Source of the DNA: an uncultured Bacteriovoracaceae bacterium
GTDB lineage: Bacteria > Bdellovibrionota > Bacteriovoracia > Bacteriovoracales > Bacteriovoracaceae
DNA length: 64,000 nt
Reading direction: 5' to 3'
NCBI GenBank assembly: GCA_950054155.1
Contig: CATLOT010000011.1
Coordinates: 1-64,000, forward strand
Shown piece by piece: positions 34,677 to 42,417 of this stretch. How positions within the stretch are numbered: position 1 is the first letter of the stretch; each line of letters opens with the position of its first letter. The position numbers and the translations under genes were made by a program. The notes beneath the pieces were generated by a model that searched no databases, was not told where the DNA came from, and was given only the letters and a program-made list of their open reading frames with translations.

Positions 34677-35060
34677 ATGAAAAAGTCCATCTTCGCAGTT
34701 GCTCTATTATTGTCTTTGCAAAGCTTTGCTTCAGACTCTTTGAGCTGTCAGATTGTAGAAAGTGCTGAAAGAAGTGCTTTTCTTGATAGCGTTCAATCCG
34801 ACATTAGGGAAGGAATTGCCAGCGGTCAGTATACGGAGTCCCTGCTCGAACAAGTCTCTCAGATTAATGCTATTTTCATTGGCCTTAATAAGGAGCTGTG
34901 CCTGAGTGATGAGTTTTCCAAGTCTGAAAAAGAAGGTCTTAAAGGTGCGGCCCAAGCGGATATTAAAGAGATTCTTGAAAGTGAGAAGGTGGCGAAGAGC
35001 GACGCTGATTTTCTTGAGACAATTGCGGGGCTCTTCTCACGCGCCATTCACCGTCTTTAA
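34677..35060 (+). CDS. Small exported protein of unknown function
   Basis: 127 aa from the ATG at 34677 with GGAGAAAG upstream; a longer frame from 34662 is rejected. A signal peptide (MKKSIFAVALLLSLQSFAS) is followed by a helical, acidic mature part with two cysteines. No family recognised. Its TAA stop is formed by the first bases of repeat element A. Confidence 0.65.
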   Translation: MKKSIFAVALLLSLQSFASDSLSCQIVESAERSAFLDSVQSDIREGIASGQYTESLLEQVSQINAIFIGLNKELCLSDEFSKSEKEGLKGAAQADIKEILESEKVAKSDADFLETIAGLFSRAIHRL

Positions 35061-35261
35061 ACTGACCCCTCTAGTTGGTGCTGATAAAAAAACGGCCAGC
35101 TCATCGTTAATTAAACTAACAACTTAAGGTGGATATCTTAGGAGACATGCTTAAGGGCTTACCTCTCTCTTTTGCAACACCATTTAATGTCCTAAGCTAA
35201 CGCTTTTATTCAAGGTCTAAAGCTCAAGAGAATTCAAACACCATTTAAGTCGGTCAGTTTA
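35058..35261. repeat. ~205 bp element with terminal inverted repeats, copy A
   Basis: The ends are TAAACTGACC (35058-35067) and GGTCAGTTTA (35252-35261), a perfect 10-base inverted repeat extending imperfectly to 22 bases (AAACTGACCCC..TTGGTG against its mirror). Copy B at 36608 has nearly the same length and aligns throughout, including CACCATTTAAG near the right end and an internal CTTAGGA/TCCTAAG pair that would form an inner stem. No reading frame fits. The TA at each outer edge is compatible with a TA-targeting (mariner/IS630-like) miniature element; this is inference. The left end overlaps the stop codon of the preceding gene. Confidence 0.8.
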
Positions 35262-35346
35262 CAATGTCTTTGATTAAAATTCCTCTGCTTTATGGAGTGA
35301 GTAAATTCGTTTATATTTGAAGCATCACTTTAACCGAAGGATACCA

Positions 35347-35613
35347 ATGAAACGATTACTTATTCTGAGCCTCTTCCTGACGGCCGGATGTGCAATGAAT
35401 TCTCATGAGCATAAAAAAGATGACCCTCACTATAAGCATAAATCTCACAACCATGTGGACCATCATCACAAGCATCACAAGGATCATGATCACAAACATA
35501 AGAAGAGTTGTGGGCATGAAAGTAAGAAGCATGAAGATCATGTGGACTATAAGCATGAGGGGCATCTCCATCATCAGGCTGATGGGCATACTCATGAGTG
35601 TCACGAAGACTAG
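35347..35613 (+). CDS. Histidine-rich lipoprotein
   Basis: 88 aa from the ATG at 35347, preceded by AAGGA; an upstream in-frame start at 35317 would spoil the signal. Lipobox LTAGC at residues 11-15. The mature 74 residues contain 24 histidines plus Lys, Asp and two further cysteines in repeated H-x-H and HH patterns (DHHHKHH, DHDHKHK). Such proteins bind Zn, Ni, Cu or Co in the periplasm; the metal is not known. It lies between the two repeat elements and has its own terminator. Confidence 0.8.
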   Translation: MKRLLILSLFLTAGCAMNSHEHKKDDPHYKHKSHNHVDHHHKHHKDHDHKHKKSCGHESKKHEDHVDYKHEGHLHHQADGHTHECHED

Positions 35614-35654
35614 AAAGATTTAAGAAATGCCAAACTCAACCTGGCACTTTTTGG

Positions 35655-35684
35655 AAAGCCCGCGAAACGCGGGCTTTGTTTTTT
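35655..35684 (+). terminator. Rho-independent terminator of the His-rich lipoprotein gene
   Basis: AAAGCCCGCG and CGCGGGCTTT form a perfect ten-base-pair stem with an AAA loop, followed by GTTTTTT. Confidence 0.92.
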
Positions 35685-35710
35685 GAGATTTTAAGAAGCT
35701 TGTCTAAATT

Positions 35711-35765
35711 GACCGGCCCCTCCACGGGTCTCTTCGGGCGCTGACGCTTCCTCGAGCCTGTGTGA
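35711..35765. other. GC-rich, structured intergenic stretch
   Basis: Between the His-rich lipoprotein terminator and the rpsD stop, about 55 bases are far more GC-rich than the surroundings. CACGGG and CCTGTG (G-T pairs allowed) could form a stem enclosing smaller GC pairings. It has no gene and matches no RNA family I can identify. It could be the rpsD 3' region or a small RNA. Confidence 0.25.
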
Positions 35766-35812
35766 CTTCTCAGCATCAAAATAGGCCACTGACCTTTTTT
35801 GACTGCAGGAAG

Positions 35813-36448
35813 TTACTTGACCTTCCAATAGTGTTCTACAACGAGCTGACCGTTGTACTCGAAAGGAATATCCTCTGGAAGGGGATTAGCGATAAGCTCT
35901 GCTTTTCTCGCATCATCATTTCCTTCAACTTTCCAACATGCTGGAAGAGAAGGGAGACGAGGAGTTTCAACTGAACGCTTATAGTTTTGGTTCTTGTAAC
36001 CTTTTTCTGTAAGTTCGATTTTATCGCCAACTTTAACCATGAAAGAAGCTTTATCAACGATCTTACCGTTAACCTTAACTTGTCCGTGTGCAACCATTTG
36101 AGAAGCAGCAGGAATTGAAGGGGCCCAGTTAAGACGGAAGATAGCGTTGTTAAGACGACGCTCAAGGTGAGCAATCATGTACTCCATCCAAGGCTTACCA
36201 GCAGAGTGGCGCTTAGAGTACTTCACATACTTAACAAGTTGCTTTTCACGAAGTCCGTAGTGAAAAAGAAGCTTTTGCTTTTCTTTAAGACGAACAGCGT
36301 AGTCAGAGATTTTCTTTCTCTTGTTACCGTGAACACCTGGTCCGTAAGGACGACGCTCAAGAGCACCAGCTTTACCAAGACCTGGAAGCTCAATACCAAG
36401 AGCTCTTTGGATTTTAAAACGAGATACACCCGTTGTTGCCTTTGCCAT
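35813..36448 (-). CDS. rpsD: 30S ribosomal protein S4
   Basis: 211 aa, normal S4 length. Recognised by ERRPYGPGVHGNKRKKISDYAVRLKEKQKLLFHYGLREKQL at the N-terminus, the S4 RNA-binding domain LERRLNNAIFRLNWAPSIPAASQMVAHGQVKVNG, and the C-terminal PEDIPFEYNGQLVVEHY. It has no zinc-binding cysteine cluster (the C- form). It stands alone, not within an alpha operon with rpsM/rpsK/rpoA. ATAAGGAG precedes the start. Its mRNA leader carries a conserved-looking stem that could be an S4 autoregulatory site. Confidence 0.97.
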   Translation of the reverse strand: MAKATTGVSRFKIQRALGIELPGLGKAGALERRPYGPGVHGNKRKKISDYAVRLKEKQKLLFHYGLREKQLVKYVKYSKRHSAGKPWMEYMIAHLERRLNNAIFRLNWAPSIPAASQMVAHGQVKVNGKIVDKASFMVKVGDKIELTEKGYKNQNYKRSVETPRLPSLPACWKVEGNDDARKAELIANPLPEDIPFEYNGQLVVEHYWKVK

Positions 36449-36471
36449 ATCAGATTCTCCTTATAAACAGT

Positions 36472-36525
36472 GACCTTTGCGGCGTATGGCTCAAATGCAC
36501 GCATCACAAATTGAAGCCGCAGGTC
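36472..36525 (-). promoter_or_regulatory. Stem in the rpsD mRNA leader, candidate S4 binding site
   Basis: On the minus strand GACCTGCGGC (36525-36516) pairs with GCCGC-AA-AGGTC (36483-36472), a ten-base-pair stem with a two-base bulge closing a ~32-base loop, 23 bases before the rpsD start codon. S4 represses its own mRNA through leader structure in several bacteria; that this one does so is inferred. Confidence 0.45.
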
Positions 36526-36550
36526 TGTACTGATGAATGCGTGAAAGGGA

Positions 36551-36579
36551 TTTTTAGTAAATTTGGGCAGTTAAGTCAA
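36551..36579 (-). promoter_or_regulatory. rpsD: Probable rpsD promoter
   Basis: TTGACT (36579-36574) and TAAAAA (36556-36551) on the minus strand are 17 bases apart, giving a leader of about 95 bases. The -35 is strong, the -10 moderate. The gap 36449-36803 thus holds the rpsD leader, this promoter and repeat element B, and no gene. Confidence 0.5.
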
Positions 36580-36607
36580 TGTGAAAAACTCTTCCTAGAA
36601 AAGTTTT

Positions 36608-36811
36608 TAAACTGACCCCGCTAATTGGTGTTCAAAAAAAGATACCATATCAAAAGGTGAATTAAACCCACAGCTTAGGACAGAGTTTTAGGGAGGAGTA
36701 AGGGAAGCTTACCCCGACTCCCTTAAAGCTCCATTTAAAATCCTAAATAGCTATTTTTATTAAAGAAATGAGGTGAATAGAAAACAAGCACCATTTAAGT
36801 AGGTCAGTTTA
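36608..36811. repeat. ~205 bp element with terminal inverted repeats, copy B
   Basis: Ends TAAACTGACC (36608-36617) and GGTCAGTTTA (36802-36811), the same direct orientation as copy A, about 1.55 kb away. Homology to A is strongest at both ends and around TCCTAA...TTTTTATT; the centre differs (here GGGAG...CTCCC forms a local stem). Its right end overlaps the 3' end of the convergent-reading aminotransferase gene and supplies its TGA stop. No coding frame. Confidence 0.8.
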
Positions 36812-37673
36812 AGTTGAGAATAAAGGTTTTGTAGTGTTTGTGAAGCTCCTTGGTCTTAGGGCCAGGAACACCTAGACCTATAACTTGATTATCAACCTGC
36901 GTCACAGGAAGGACCTCTCGAGTAGAAGAGGTGATAAAGACCTCATTAGCACTTTTGAGGGTATCGACAGTGAAGTTTTGCTCTTTAATATCAAAGCCTT
37001 GTGCTTTTCCAAGCTCCATGACTTTCTGGCGCGTGATCCCTCCTAAGAGGCCTGCCTCAAGAGGAGGGGTGATGATGGACTCGCCAAGGACCATCCAGAT
37101 ATTGGCACTTGTTGACTCGGTGACATAGCCTTTCGCGTTTAGCATCACTGCGTCATAGGCACCGGCTTCGCGTGCTTGCTTGATGGCGAGGACGTTATTG
37201 AGGTAGTTGCCTGATTTGACGCTAGGGTCCATCGACTTCTTAGGGTTTCTGAGAACCTCACTGGTGAAGAGAGTGACGCCTTTTTCGTAAAGGGCCGTGT
37301 CGAGGGCCGGTAATTCTTTAAAGAGGATTAGCGTTGTCTGCTCTTCCCCCAGGGCTGGGTCCAGTCCCAGATCTCCGATACCACGCGTAATTATGATCCG
37401 GATATATTGCCTCTCAAGGCCAAGCTTGCGAGCGCCCTCATGGATAATGCGAGTGAGTTCTTCTCGCTTCATCTGAATGGAAAGGCCGATGCCATCAGCG
37501 CTGTGCCAAAGACGATCGAGATGCTCCTCAACGAGAAAGGGTTTTCCTTTATAGGTGAGGGTCACCTCATAAATTGAGTCCCCATAGAGAAAGCCCCGGT
37601 CAAAGATAGAGACTTTTGCCTCTTGGGGGGAGATGAAGGCGCCATTTTGATAAACGAGCCCTGACTTATTCAT
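36804..37673 (-). CDS. Class IV PLP aminotransferase (branched-chain or D-amino acid type)
   Basis: 289 aa from the ATG at 37673, which overlaps the rhodanese gene end by eight bases; the frame extends to 37718 but is not needed. Class IV motifs: IFDRGFLYGDSIYEVTLTYKGKPFLVEEHLDRL, YIRIIITRG, the PLP lysine in SVKSGNYLNNVLAIKQAREAGAYDAVMLN, and VTESTSANIW. IlvE and D-alanine aminotransferase both fit. Its last codons (LNLN, stop TGA) lie within the end of repeat element B, so the element's insertion may have set its C-terminus. Confidence 0.85.
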   Translation of the reverse strand: MNKSGLVYQNGAFISPQEAKVSIFDRGFLYGDSIYEVTLTYKGKPFLVEEHLDRLWHSADGIGLSIQMKREELTRIIHEGARKLGLERQYIRIIITRGIGDLGLDPALGEEQTTLILFKELPALDTALYEKGVTLFTSEVLRNPKKSMDPSVKSGNYLNNVLAIKQAREAGAYDAVMLNAKGYVTESTSANIWMVLGESIITPPLEAGLLGGITRQKVMELGKAQGFDIKEQNFTVDTLKSANEVFITSSTREVLPVTQVDNQVIGLGVPGPKTKELHKHYKTFILNLN

Positions 37674-38178
37674 CCCATACTCCTTTATAGGGTTCTTGCG
37701 TAAAATTCCAGGCCTCACTCATGACGTGCACTTTAAAAGTAGGCTGCCCCTTAGGGTCGACGAGGGGTAACGAGCGATTGACCCAACCCAGAATACCTTC
37801 TTTGAGGCTAAAGCCATGGATCTTTTCTTTCTTTGCGAGATCTTGAATATACTGGCTACTGCGCTGACCAATGGTGCAATAAGCAACAGGGATACGATCC
37901 TTATAGGTTTCTCTTTGCAGCTCAAATTGGCTTTTGGAGATAGCCCCAGAGATCATACTAATATCGCGCTCTCTTTGGCTGCGAACATCGATCAGGAGAA
38001 ACTTAGGATCCTTTTGAAATTCTTCAACACTGAGGTGAGAAACTTTCGGAAAAGATTTTACGATGGTTTTGCTCATTCCCGCGATGACCTTGTCTTTATT
38101 GGCGACCTCTCCTGGATTGAGGCAGGAGGGGATGAGAAGAAGGGCGGCGAGAAGAGTAGTGGTCATTGTCTTTGTCAT
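37666..38178 (-). CDS. Rhodanese-domain lipoprotein
   Basis: 170 aa from the ATG at 38178, giving a lipoprotein signal MTKTMTTTLLAALLLIPSC. The rhodanese domain shows LSVEEFQKDPKFLLIDVRSQRERDISMISGAI and the active-site loop VAYCTIGQRSSQYIQDL with the catalytic Cys. It may move sulfur or act as a redox/phosphatase-like protein in the periplasm. Translationally coupled to the aminotransferase gene, though no metabolic link is evident. Confidence 0.82.
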   Translation of the reverse strand: MTKTMTTTLLAALLLIPSCLNPGEVANKDKVIAGMSKTIVKSFPKVSHLSVEEFQKDPKFLLIDVRSQRERDISMISGAISKSQFELQRETYKDRIPVAYCTIGQRSSQYIQDLAKKEKIHGFSLKEGILGWVNRSLPLVDPKGQPTFKVHVMSEAWNFTQEPYKGVWDE

Positions 38179-38252
38179 AGGGGCTATTATGCAAGGATTG
38201 AAGGGACTTGGGAAGTTTGACATTAATTGTCGAGAAAGGGGATAATTTGCTT

Positions 38253-39560
38253 ATGATAAAAGCCCTTACCCTTGTCTTATTTCTGATCTCAACTCCTCTC
38301 TTTGCTCAGTCTGTGAGCGATATTACGGCCGATGATTCCTATGAGTTTCTCACGGTCACTCTTTATACCAATAATAAGGCCAATAGCTTTGATATTTTCG
38401 AAGAAGCGGGAAGTGCAGCTTCAAGTTCAAACCCTCATAAGATTTATGTGCCCTTTATGACCACAGGCACGGCCAACCAAAATTTCAGCTACTATGCTTC
38501 AAGGGCCAGTCTTCCCACCATTAATGGAGGAACGCCGACGAACTCACCTCAGCTGCGCTTCGTTCTCGATGTGGACGTTAATGGTAATGCCGATGACCTT
38601 CATGTGGCCGTCGCCGATAGTGTCACGGGGACCTATTACGTTTTAGATTTTATTGCGACCACCACCGATGGCACTTTCACTTACGATCTTTCTTTTTCTG
38701 ATATCTGTAATATCACTGACCTGACTTTTAGATGTGATGACTTCGATCAAACAGTGACACCTAATGAAATTGAGGAGCTTGGACTTTTCTTCTTTGTTAA
38801 TGATGGCATTTTGGTTGAGGGCGACACCATTACGGCCAGTAACTATACCGGGGATTACTACGAACTTAATATGAGTAATCGCATCTATACTTCTAATTTC
38901 GTATCGCTTACGGAACTGAGAAAAGGGGATGAGCAACTGCGGGCTAACTATTCAACTTTCTCTTTTGGAACAGGTTATGCCTACTCCCTCTTTGCCTATG
39001 TGCAACCTGGTGCTGCTGACACTCTTTGTGATTCTGTCGTTAATGCTAGTAATTCCAGTGTGACTCTCGGAAGTGAGGGCATTAGCTTTGGAAATTTAAC
39101 GGATCTTCTTACTGTTGAAACCTCTGGTCTTGCTCCGGTAAAGAGCCTTGAGAATAACCGTTGCTACAATGTTCAACTCTTCTTTTGTGACCGCTTTGGC
39201 TTTTGCAGTTACTCTTCTGAGGAAATTCAAAATAGCCCCGAAGATATTGAGGCCCTTCTTGAGCAGCAGGCCTGCTTCTTTTTTACTGCGGGCTTTGGAG
39301 AGCAGCACTATGTTGTCGATTACTTCCAGGCTTTTAGAGATAATATTCTTCTTAAGAGTCGTTTAGGCCGAGCTTTTGTCAATTGGTACTATGACTTTGC
39401 TCCTCAGCATACTCCCTACATCTTAGAGCGACCTTGGCTTCAGAAAATTATCCGAGGTATTGCCTATGTCTTATATGGTCTTATGCATAGCTTTTGGGCG
39501 ATTCTTTTCTTTATTTCCTTGGCCGTTGTACAATCGTTGAGACTAAGACGTTCATCATAG
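38253..39560 (+). CDS. Exported protein with C-terminal membrane anchor, unknown function
   Basis: 435 aa from the ATG at 38253, which begins a signal peptide (MIKALTLVLFLISTPLFAQ). The body is Ser/Thr/Asn-rich, beta-like, with paired cysteines (SDICNITDLTFRCDD, TLCDSVV, NRCYNVQLFFCDRFGFCSY). The C-terminus has one strong transmembrane segment (YVLYGLMHSFWAILFFISLAV) then a basic tail (RLRRSS), so it is probably anchored in the inner membrane facing the periplasm. No family recognised. Confidence 0.65.
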   Translation: MIKALTLVLFLISTPLFAQSVSDITADDSYEFLTVTLYTNNKANSFDIFEEAGSAASSSNPHKIYVPFMTTGTANQNFSYYASRASLPTINGGTPTNSPQLRFVLDVDVNGNADDLHVAVADSVTGTYYVLDFIATTTDGTFTYDLSFSDICNITDLTFRCDDFDQTVTPNEIEELGLFFFVNDGILVEGDTITASNYTGDYYELNMSNRIYTSNFVSLTELRKGDEQLRANYSTFSFGTGYAYSLFAYVQPGAADTLCDSVVNASNSSVTLGSEGISFGNLTDLLTVETSGLAPVKSLENNRCYNVQLFFCDRFGFCSYSSEEIQNSPEDIEALLEQQACFFFTAGFGEQHYVVDYFQAFRDNILLKSRLGRAFVNWYYDFAPQHTPYILERPWLQKIIRGIAYVLYGLMHSFWAILFFISLAVVQSLRLRRSS

Positions 39561-39575
39561 TTAAGGAGTAAACCC

Positions 39576-40316
39576 ATGGCCGGTCACTCGAAATGGGCCA
39601 ATATCCGCCACCGTAAAGGGGCACAAGATGCTAAGCGCGGAAAGATTTTTACCAAACTGATTAAAGAGATCACGGTTGCCGTTAAAAATGGCGGACCTGA
39701 TGCTGAAACCAATCCTCGTCTAAGACTTGCTCTGCAAAATGCCCGTGGCCAAAATATGCCAAAGGATAATATTGAGCGCGCGATCAATAAGGCCAGTGGC
39801 GCTGATGGCACTCAATATGAGGATGTCACTTTTGAAGGCTATGGACCTGATGGCATCGCGGTCTTTGTTGAATGTGCAACTGATAATAACACCAGAACGG
39901 TGGGTAATGTTCGCAGCTACTTTAGAAAGTATGGCGGTAATCTTGGAAAGGATGGTTGTCTTGAATTCGTCTTTGACCGCAAAGGAATCTTTAGTCTTGA
40001 TCAAGGTGAACTCGATGAAGATGACTTCACCATGGAGATGATTGACGGTGGGGCTGAGGATGTTGAGTTTGATGATGGTCTCATTACCGTGACTACTGCG
40101 ATGGAAGACTTTGGAAATCTTCAAAAGAAATTGGGAGAGCTTGCTATTGAGCCTAAAGAAGCTGGTCTTCAGCGCATTCCAACAACAATGAAGGAAATCG
40201 ACTCAGGGACTTGGGAGACTTTTTCAAAACTTATCGATGCTCTTGAAGACGATGATGACGTTCAGAAGGTCTATCACAACGTCGAATTTAATGAAGAGAT
40301 TATGGGGGCAGAGTAA
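39576..40316 (+). CDS. yebC: YebC/PmpR family regulator
   Basis: 246 aa, full length. The unmistakable start MAGHSKWANIRHRKGAQDAKRGKIFTKL is followed by KNGGPDAETNPRLRLALQNARGQNMPKDNIERAI and YEDVTFEGYGPDGIAVFVECATDNNTRTV. Members act as transcriptional regulators or as translation factors that relieve ribosome stalling. AAGGAG precedes the start. Only five bases separate it from the methyltransferase gene. Confidence 0.96.
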   Translation: MAGHSKWANIRHRKGAQDAKRGKIFTKLIKEITVAVKNGGPDAETNPRLRLALQNARGQNMPKDNIERAINKASGADGTQYEDVTFEGYGPDGIAVFVECATDNNTRTVGNVRSYFRKYGGNLGKDGCLEFVFDRKGIFSLDQGELDEDDFTMEMIDGGAEDVEFDDGLITVTTAMEDFGNLQKKLGELAIEPKEAGLQRIPTTMKEIDSGTWETFSKLIDALEDDDDVQKVYHNVEFNEEIMGAE

Positions 40317-40321
40317 ATCCT

Positions 40322-41281
40322 GTGAAAAAAGAACCTCAAGCTTATTTTATAACACTCATCCATACCCTTAGCTTTTTAAAAGAGGAGTTTGCTGAGTACT
40401 ACCCCTCATGGCACTTTAAAAGTGGAGCTCATGGTTTTGCGACCTTCACTCTTGATCGAGAATATGGTCTTGAGGAGTTTCGCTCCTTTAATACGACCTT
40501 CGCTCTGGCCAAGGGGATTCTCCTTCATCAGGGAAATCTTGCTGAAATGGAAGCGAAGCTTGAAGAAGTGCAAGAAACTTATAAGGCGATTACTCTTCAC
40601 CGCTGGGACCTTATGGCGGAAGAAGGAAAAATGGGGGATCGCAAGAATCGTGGCGTCGTCATTGATTTTATTCGCTATGATGAAGATCAATTTGCCCTTG
40701 GTGTTCGCTATCAGATTCGAGGGGACTTTGCTCCCTATAGTGGCATCTCTCCGATCCCAATGCCGGAGCGTAGCCCTAGTAAGGCCTATCAGAAATTGGG
40801 GGAAGCCTTTAAGCACTTTCGCCCTCTTGTCGCTCACGATGATGTTTTCTTAGATATTGGCTGCAGCCCAGGGGGCTCAAGTTACTATCTTTTAAAGAGA
40901 GGTTACAGGGTTATCGGTGTAGATCTCCTTGATATCGATCCTAAGGTCAGAGAGGACTTTCCTGAAGGGTTTCTCTTTCTTAAGCAAAGTTTTTCAGAGC
41001 TTAAAACGAAGCACTTAAGAGGCCTGCCTCCTGTGAATTGGATTGTCTTTGATGTGGACTGTGAACCCATTGAAGCCCTGACATCCCTTCTTAAAATGAT
41101 GGATAAACTTGATGAATGCGATGGTCTTATTATGACCATTAAGCTTGATCGTGGTTTTACTTTAAAAGATTTGGGAACATTAGAAACGATGGCAAAGAAC
41201 CACGCTTACGGGGTGATTCGAAAGGGACTTCTTCCGAGTCATGAAAAAGAGTTTTGCCTCGTTTTACAAAAGACTGACTAG
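40322..41281 (+). CDS. RlmM/FtsJ-like RNA 2'-O-methyltransferase
   Basis: 319 aa with a GTG start. The C-terminal Rossmann domain binds SAM through VFLDIGCSPGGSSYYLLKRGYRVIGVDLL; WIVFDVDCEP and GLIMTIKLDRGF supply the Asp and Lys of the FtsJ-type catalytic set. The N-terminal ~130 residues look like a THUMP-related RNA-binding part. The overall plan resembles RlmM, which modifies C2498 of 23S rRNA. Co-directional with yebC, suggesting a translation-related operon. Confidence 0.75.
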   Translation: MKKEPQAYFITLIHTLSFLKEEFAEYYPSWHFKSGAHGFATFTLDREYGLEEFRSFNTTFALAKGILLHQGNLAEMEAKLEEVQETYKAITLHRWDLMAEEGKMGDRKNRGVVIDFIRYDEDQFALGVRYQIRGDFAPYSGISPIPMPERSPSKAYQKLGEAFKHFRPLVAHDDVFLDIGCSPGGSSYYLLKRGYRVIGVDLLDIDPKVREDFPEGFLFLKQSFSELKTKHLRGLPPVNWIVFDVDCEPIEALTSLLKMMDKLDECDGLIMTIKLDRGFTLKDLGTLETMAKNHAYGVIRKGLLPSHEKEFCLVLQKTD

Positions 41282-41284
41282 CTC

Positions 41285-42292
41285 ATGTTTGATTTTTTAA
41301 GTGCCTGGAAGGGCCTGCGTTTTCCTCTTTTTCTAACTCTTGGAACCCTCATTTTTGGTACAGTGGGTTTTAAGTTTATCTATCCTGAGGAGTCCCTCAC
41401 GCAACTTCTTTATATGTCGGCCATAACGGTCAGTACTGTTGGCTATGGAGACATCCTCGATATACATCAAAATACCGGGGCTATTGTTTTTACCATTATT
41501 TTTATGTTTGCAGGCATGGGGGTTGTTCTTTATTCAACCTCTTTGGTGACTGCCTATATTATTGAAGGGAATTTAAGAGATGCATTCTCTATTGAGAGAA
41601 TGAAGAAAAGGATAAGAGGCATGAAGAATCACACGATAATCTGTGGAGCAGGGGAGACAGGGAGTCACGTTATTGCTCAGATGATGTCCCTTGGAAAAGA
41701 GTGTGTCGTCATCGAGGCGGATATTGATAAGAAGAATGAACTCATCGATGAGTTTCCAAGCTTAACGATCCTCACCGGTGATGCAACTTCTGATCTTATG
41801 CTTGAAAAGGCGGGCATTGAAAACGCCGCAGGCCTAGTGGCCGCTCTTAGTAATGATAAGGATAATCTCTTTCTGACGATTTCAGCGAAAATGCTCCAGC
41901 CTCAAATCACCATCGTCTCAAAGGCCATTGAACTGACAATGATTAAGAAGCTTAAGCGAGCTGGTGCTAGTCGAGTTGTCTCTCCTAACTATATTGGCGG
42001 CATTCGAATGGCCTCAGAAATCATTCGCCCCCATGCGACGGAGTTTCTTGATCAGGTGGGGGATAAAATTCAGGAGCAGATCATTCCCGGGGAATCCCCT
42101 CTTATAGGAAAGAAGCTCTCAGAGGTTGATTTCTATGGTGATTGTGGAGTCAATATCCTGGGACTTAGTAATAATCGTCAAAACTACGAGACCAACCTAA
42201 GTCCAGATTTGACCATTGAAGAGGGGCAGGTTTTGATCTTCTTTGGCTCTTCAGAGGACACGAAAAGAGTACAGTCAGTCGTAAGTCCTTAA
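41285..42292 (+). CDS. Potassium channel with RCK (TrkA-N/TrkA-C) domains
   Basis: 335 aa. Two transmembrane helices (~13-32 and ~67-92) flank a pore with selectivity filter TVSTVGYGDIL. The cytosolic part has an NAD-type RCK domain (HTIICGAGETGSHVIAQMM, VVIEADIDKK, LTGDATSDLMLEKAGIENAAGLVAAL) and a TrkA-C domain near 255-335. Tetramers gate K+ flow in response to a cytosolic ligand. Three bases after the methyltransferase stop. Confidence 0.9.
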   Translation: MFDFLSAWKGLRFPLFLTLGTLIFGTVGFKFIYPEESLTQLLYMSAITVSTVGYGDILDIHQNTGAIVFTIIFMFAGMGVVLYSTSLVTAYIIEGNLRDAFSIERMKKRIRGMKNHTIICGAGETGSHVIAQMMSLGKECVVIEADIDKKNELIDEFPSLTILTGDATSDLMLEKAGIENAAGLVAALSNDKDNLFLTISAKMLQPQITIVSKAIELTMIKKLKRAGASRVVSPNYIGGIRMASEIIRPHATEFLDQVGDKIQEQIIPGESPLIGKKLSEVDFYGDCGVNILGLSNNRQNYETNLSPDLTIEEGQVLIFFGSSEDTKRVQSVVSP

Positions 42293-42417
42293 TAATACTG
42301 AGCCTTTATGCTGTAAAAGAAGCTGACGGCCCAGGGTAGGTTTTACAACTTAACCTCAAATTTTTCACAAAGCAGCTATCCTAAAGACCCAATTTAATAA
42401 TGGTCGCAGGAGACTAG

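Noticed and set aside
35356-35623. Long frames opposite and alongside the His-rich gene (Met/Leu-rich or Ile/Met-rich products)
   Set aside because: They result from the CAT/CAC repeat composition; the lipoprotein signal and ribosome binding site select the His-rich frame.
39720-40124. 134-codon minus-strand frame inside yebC
   Set aside because: Antisense shadow of a highly conserved gene.
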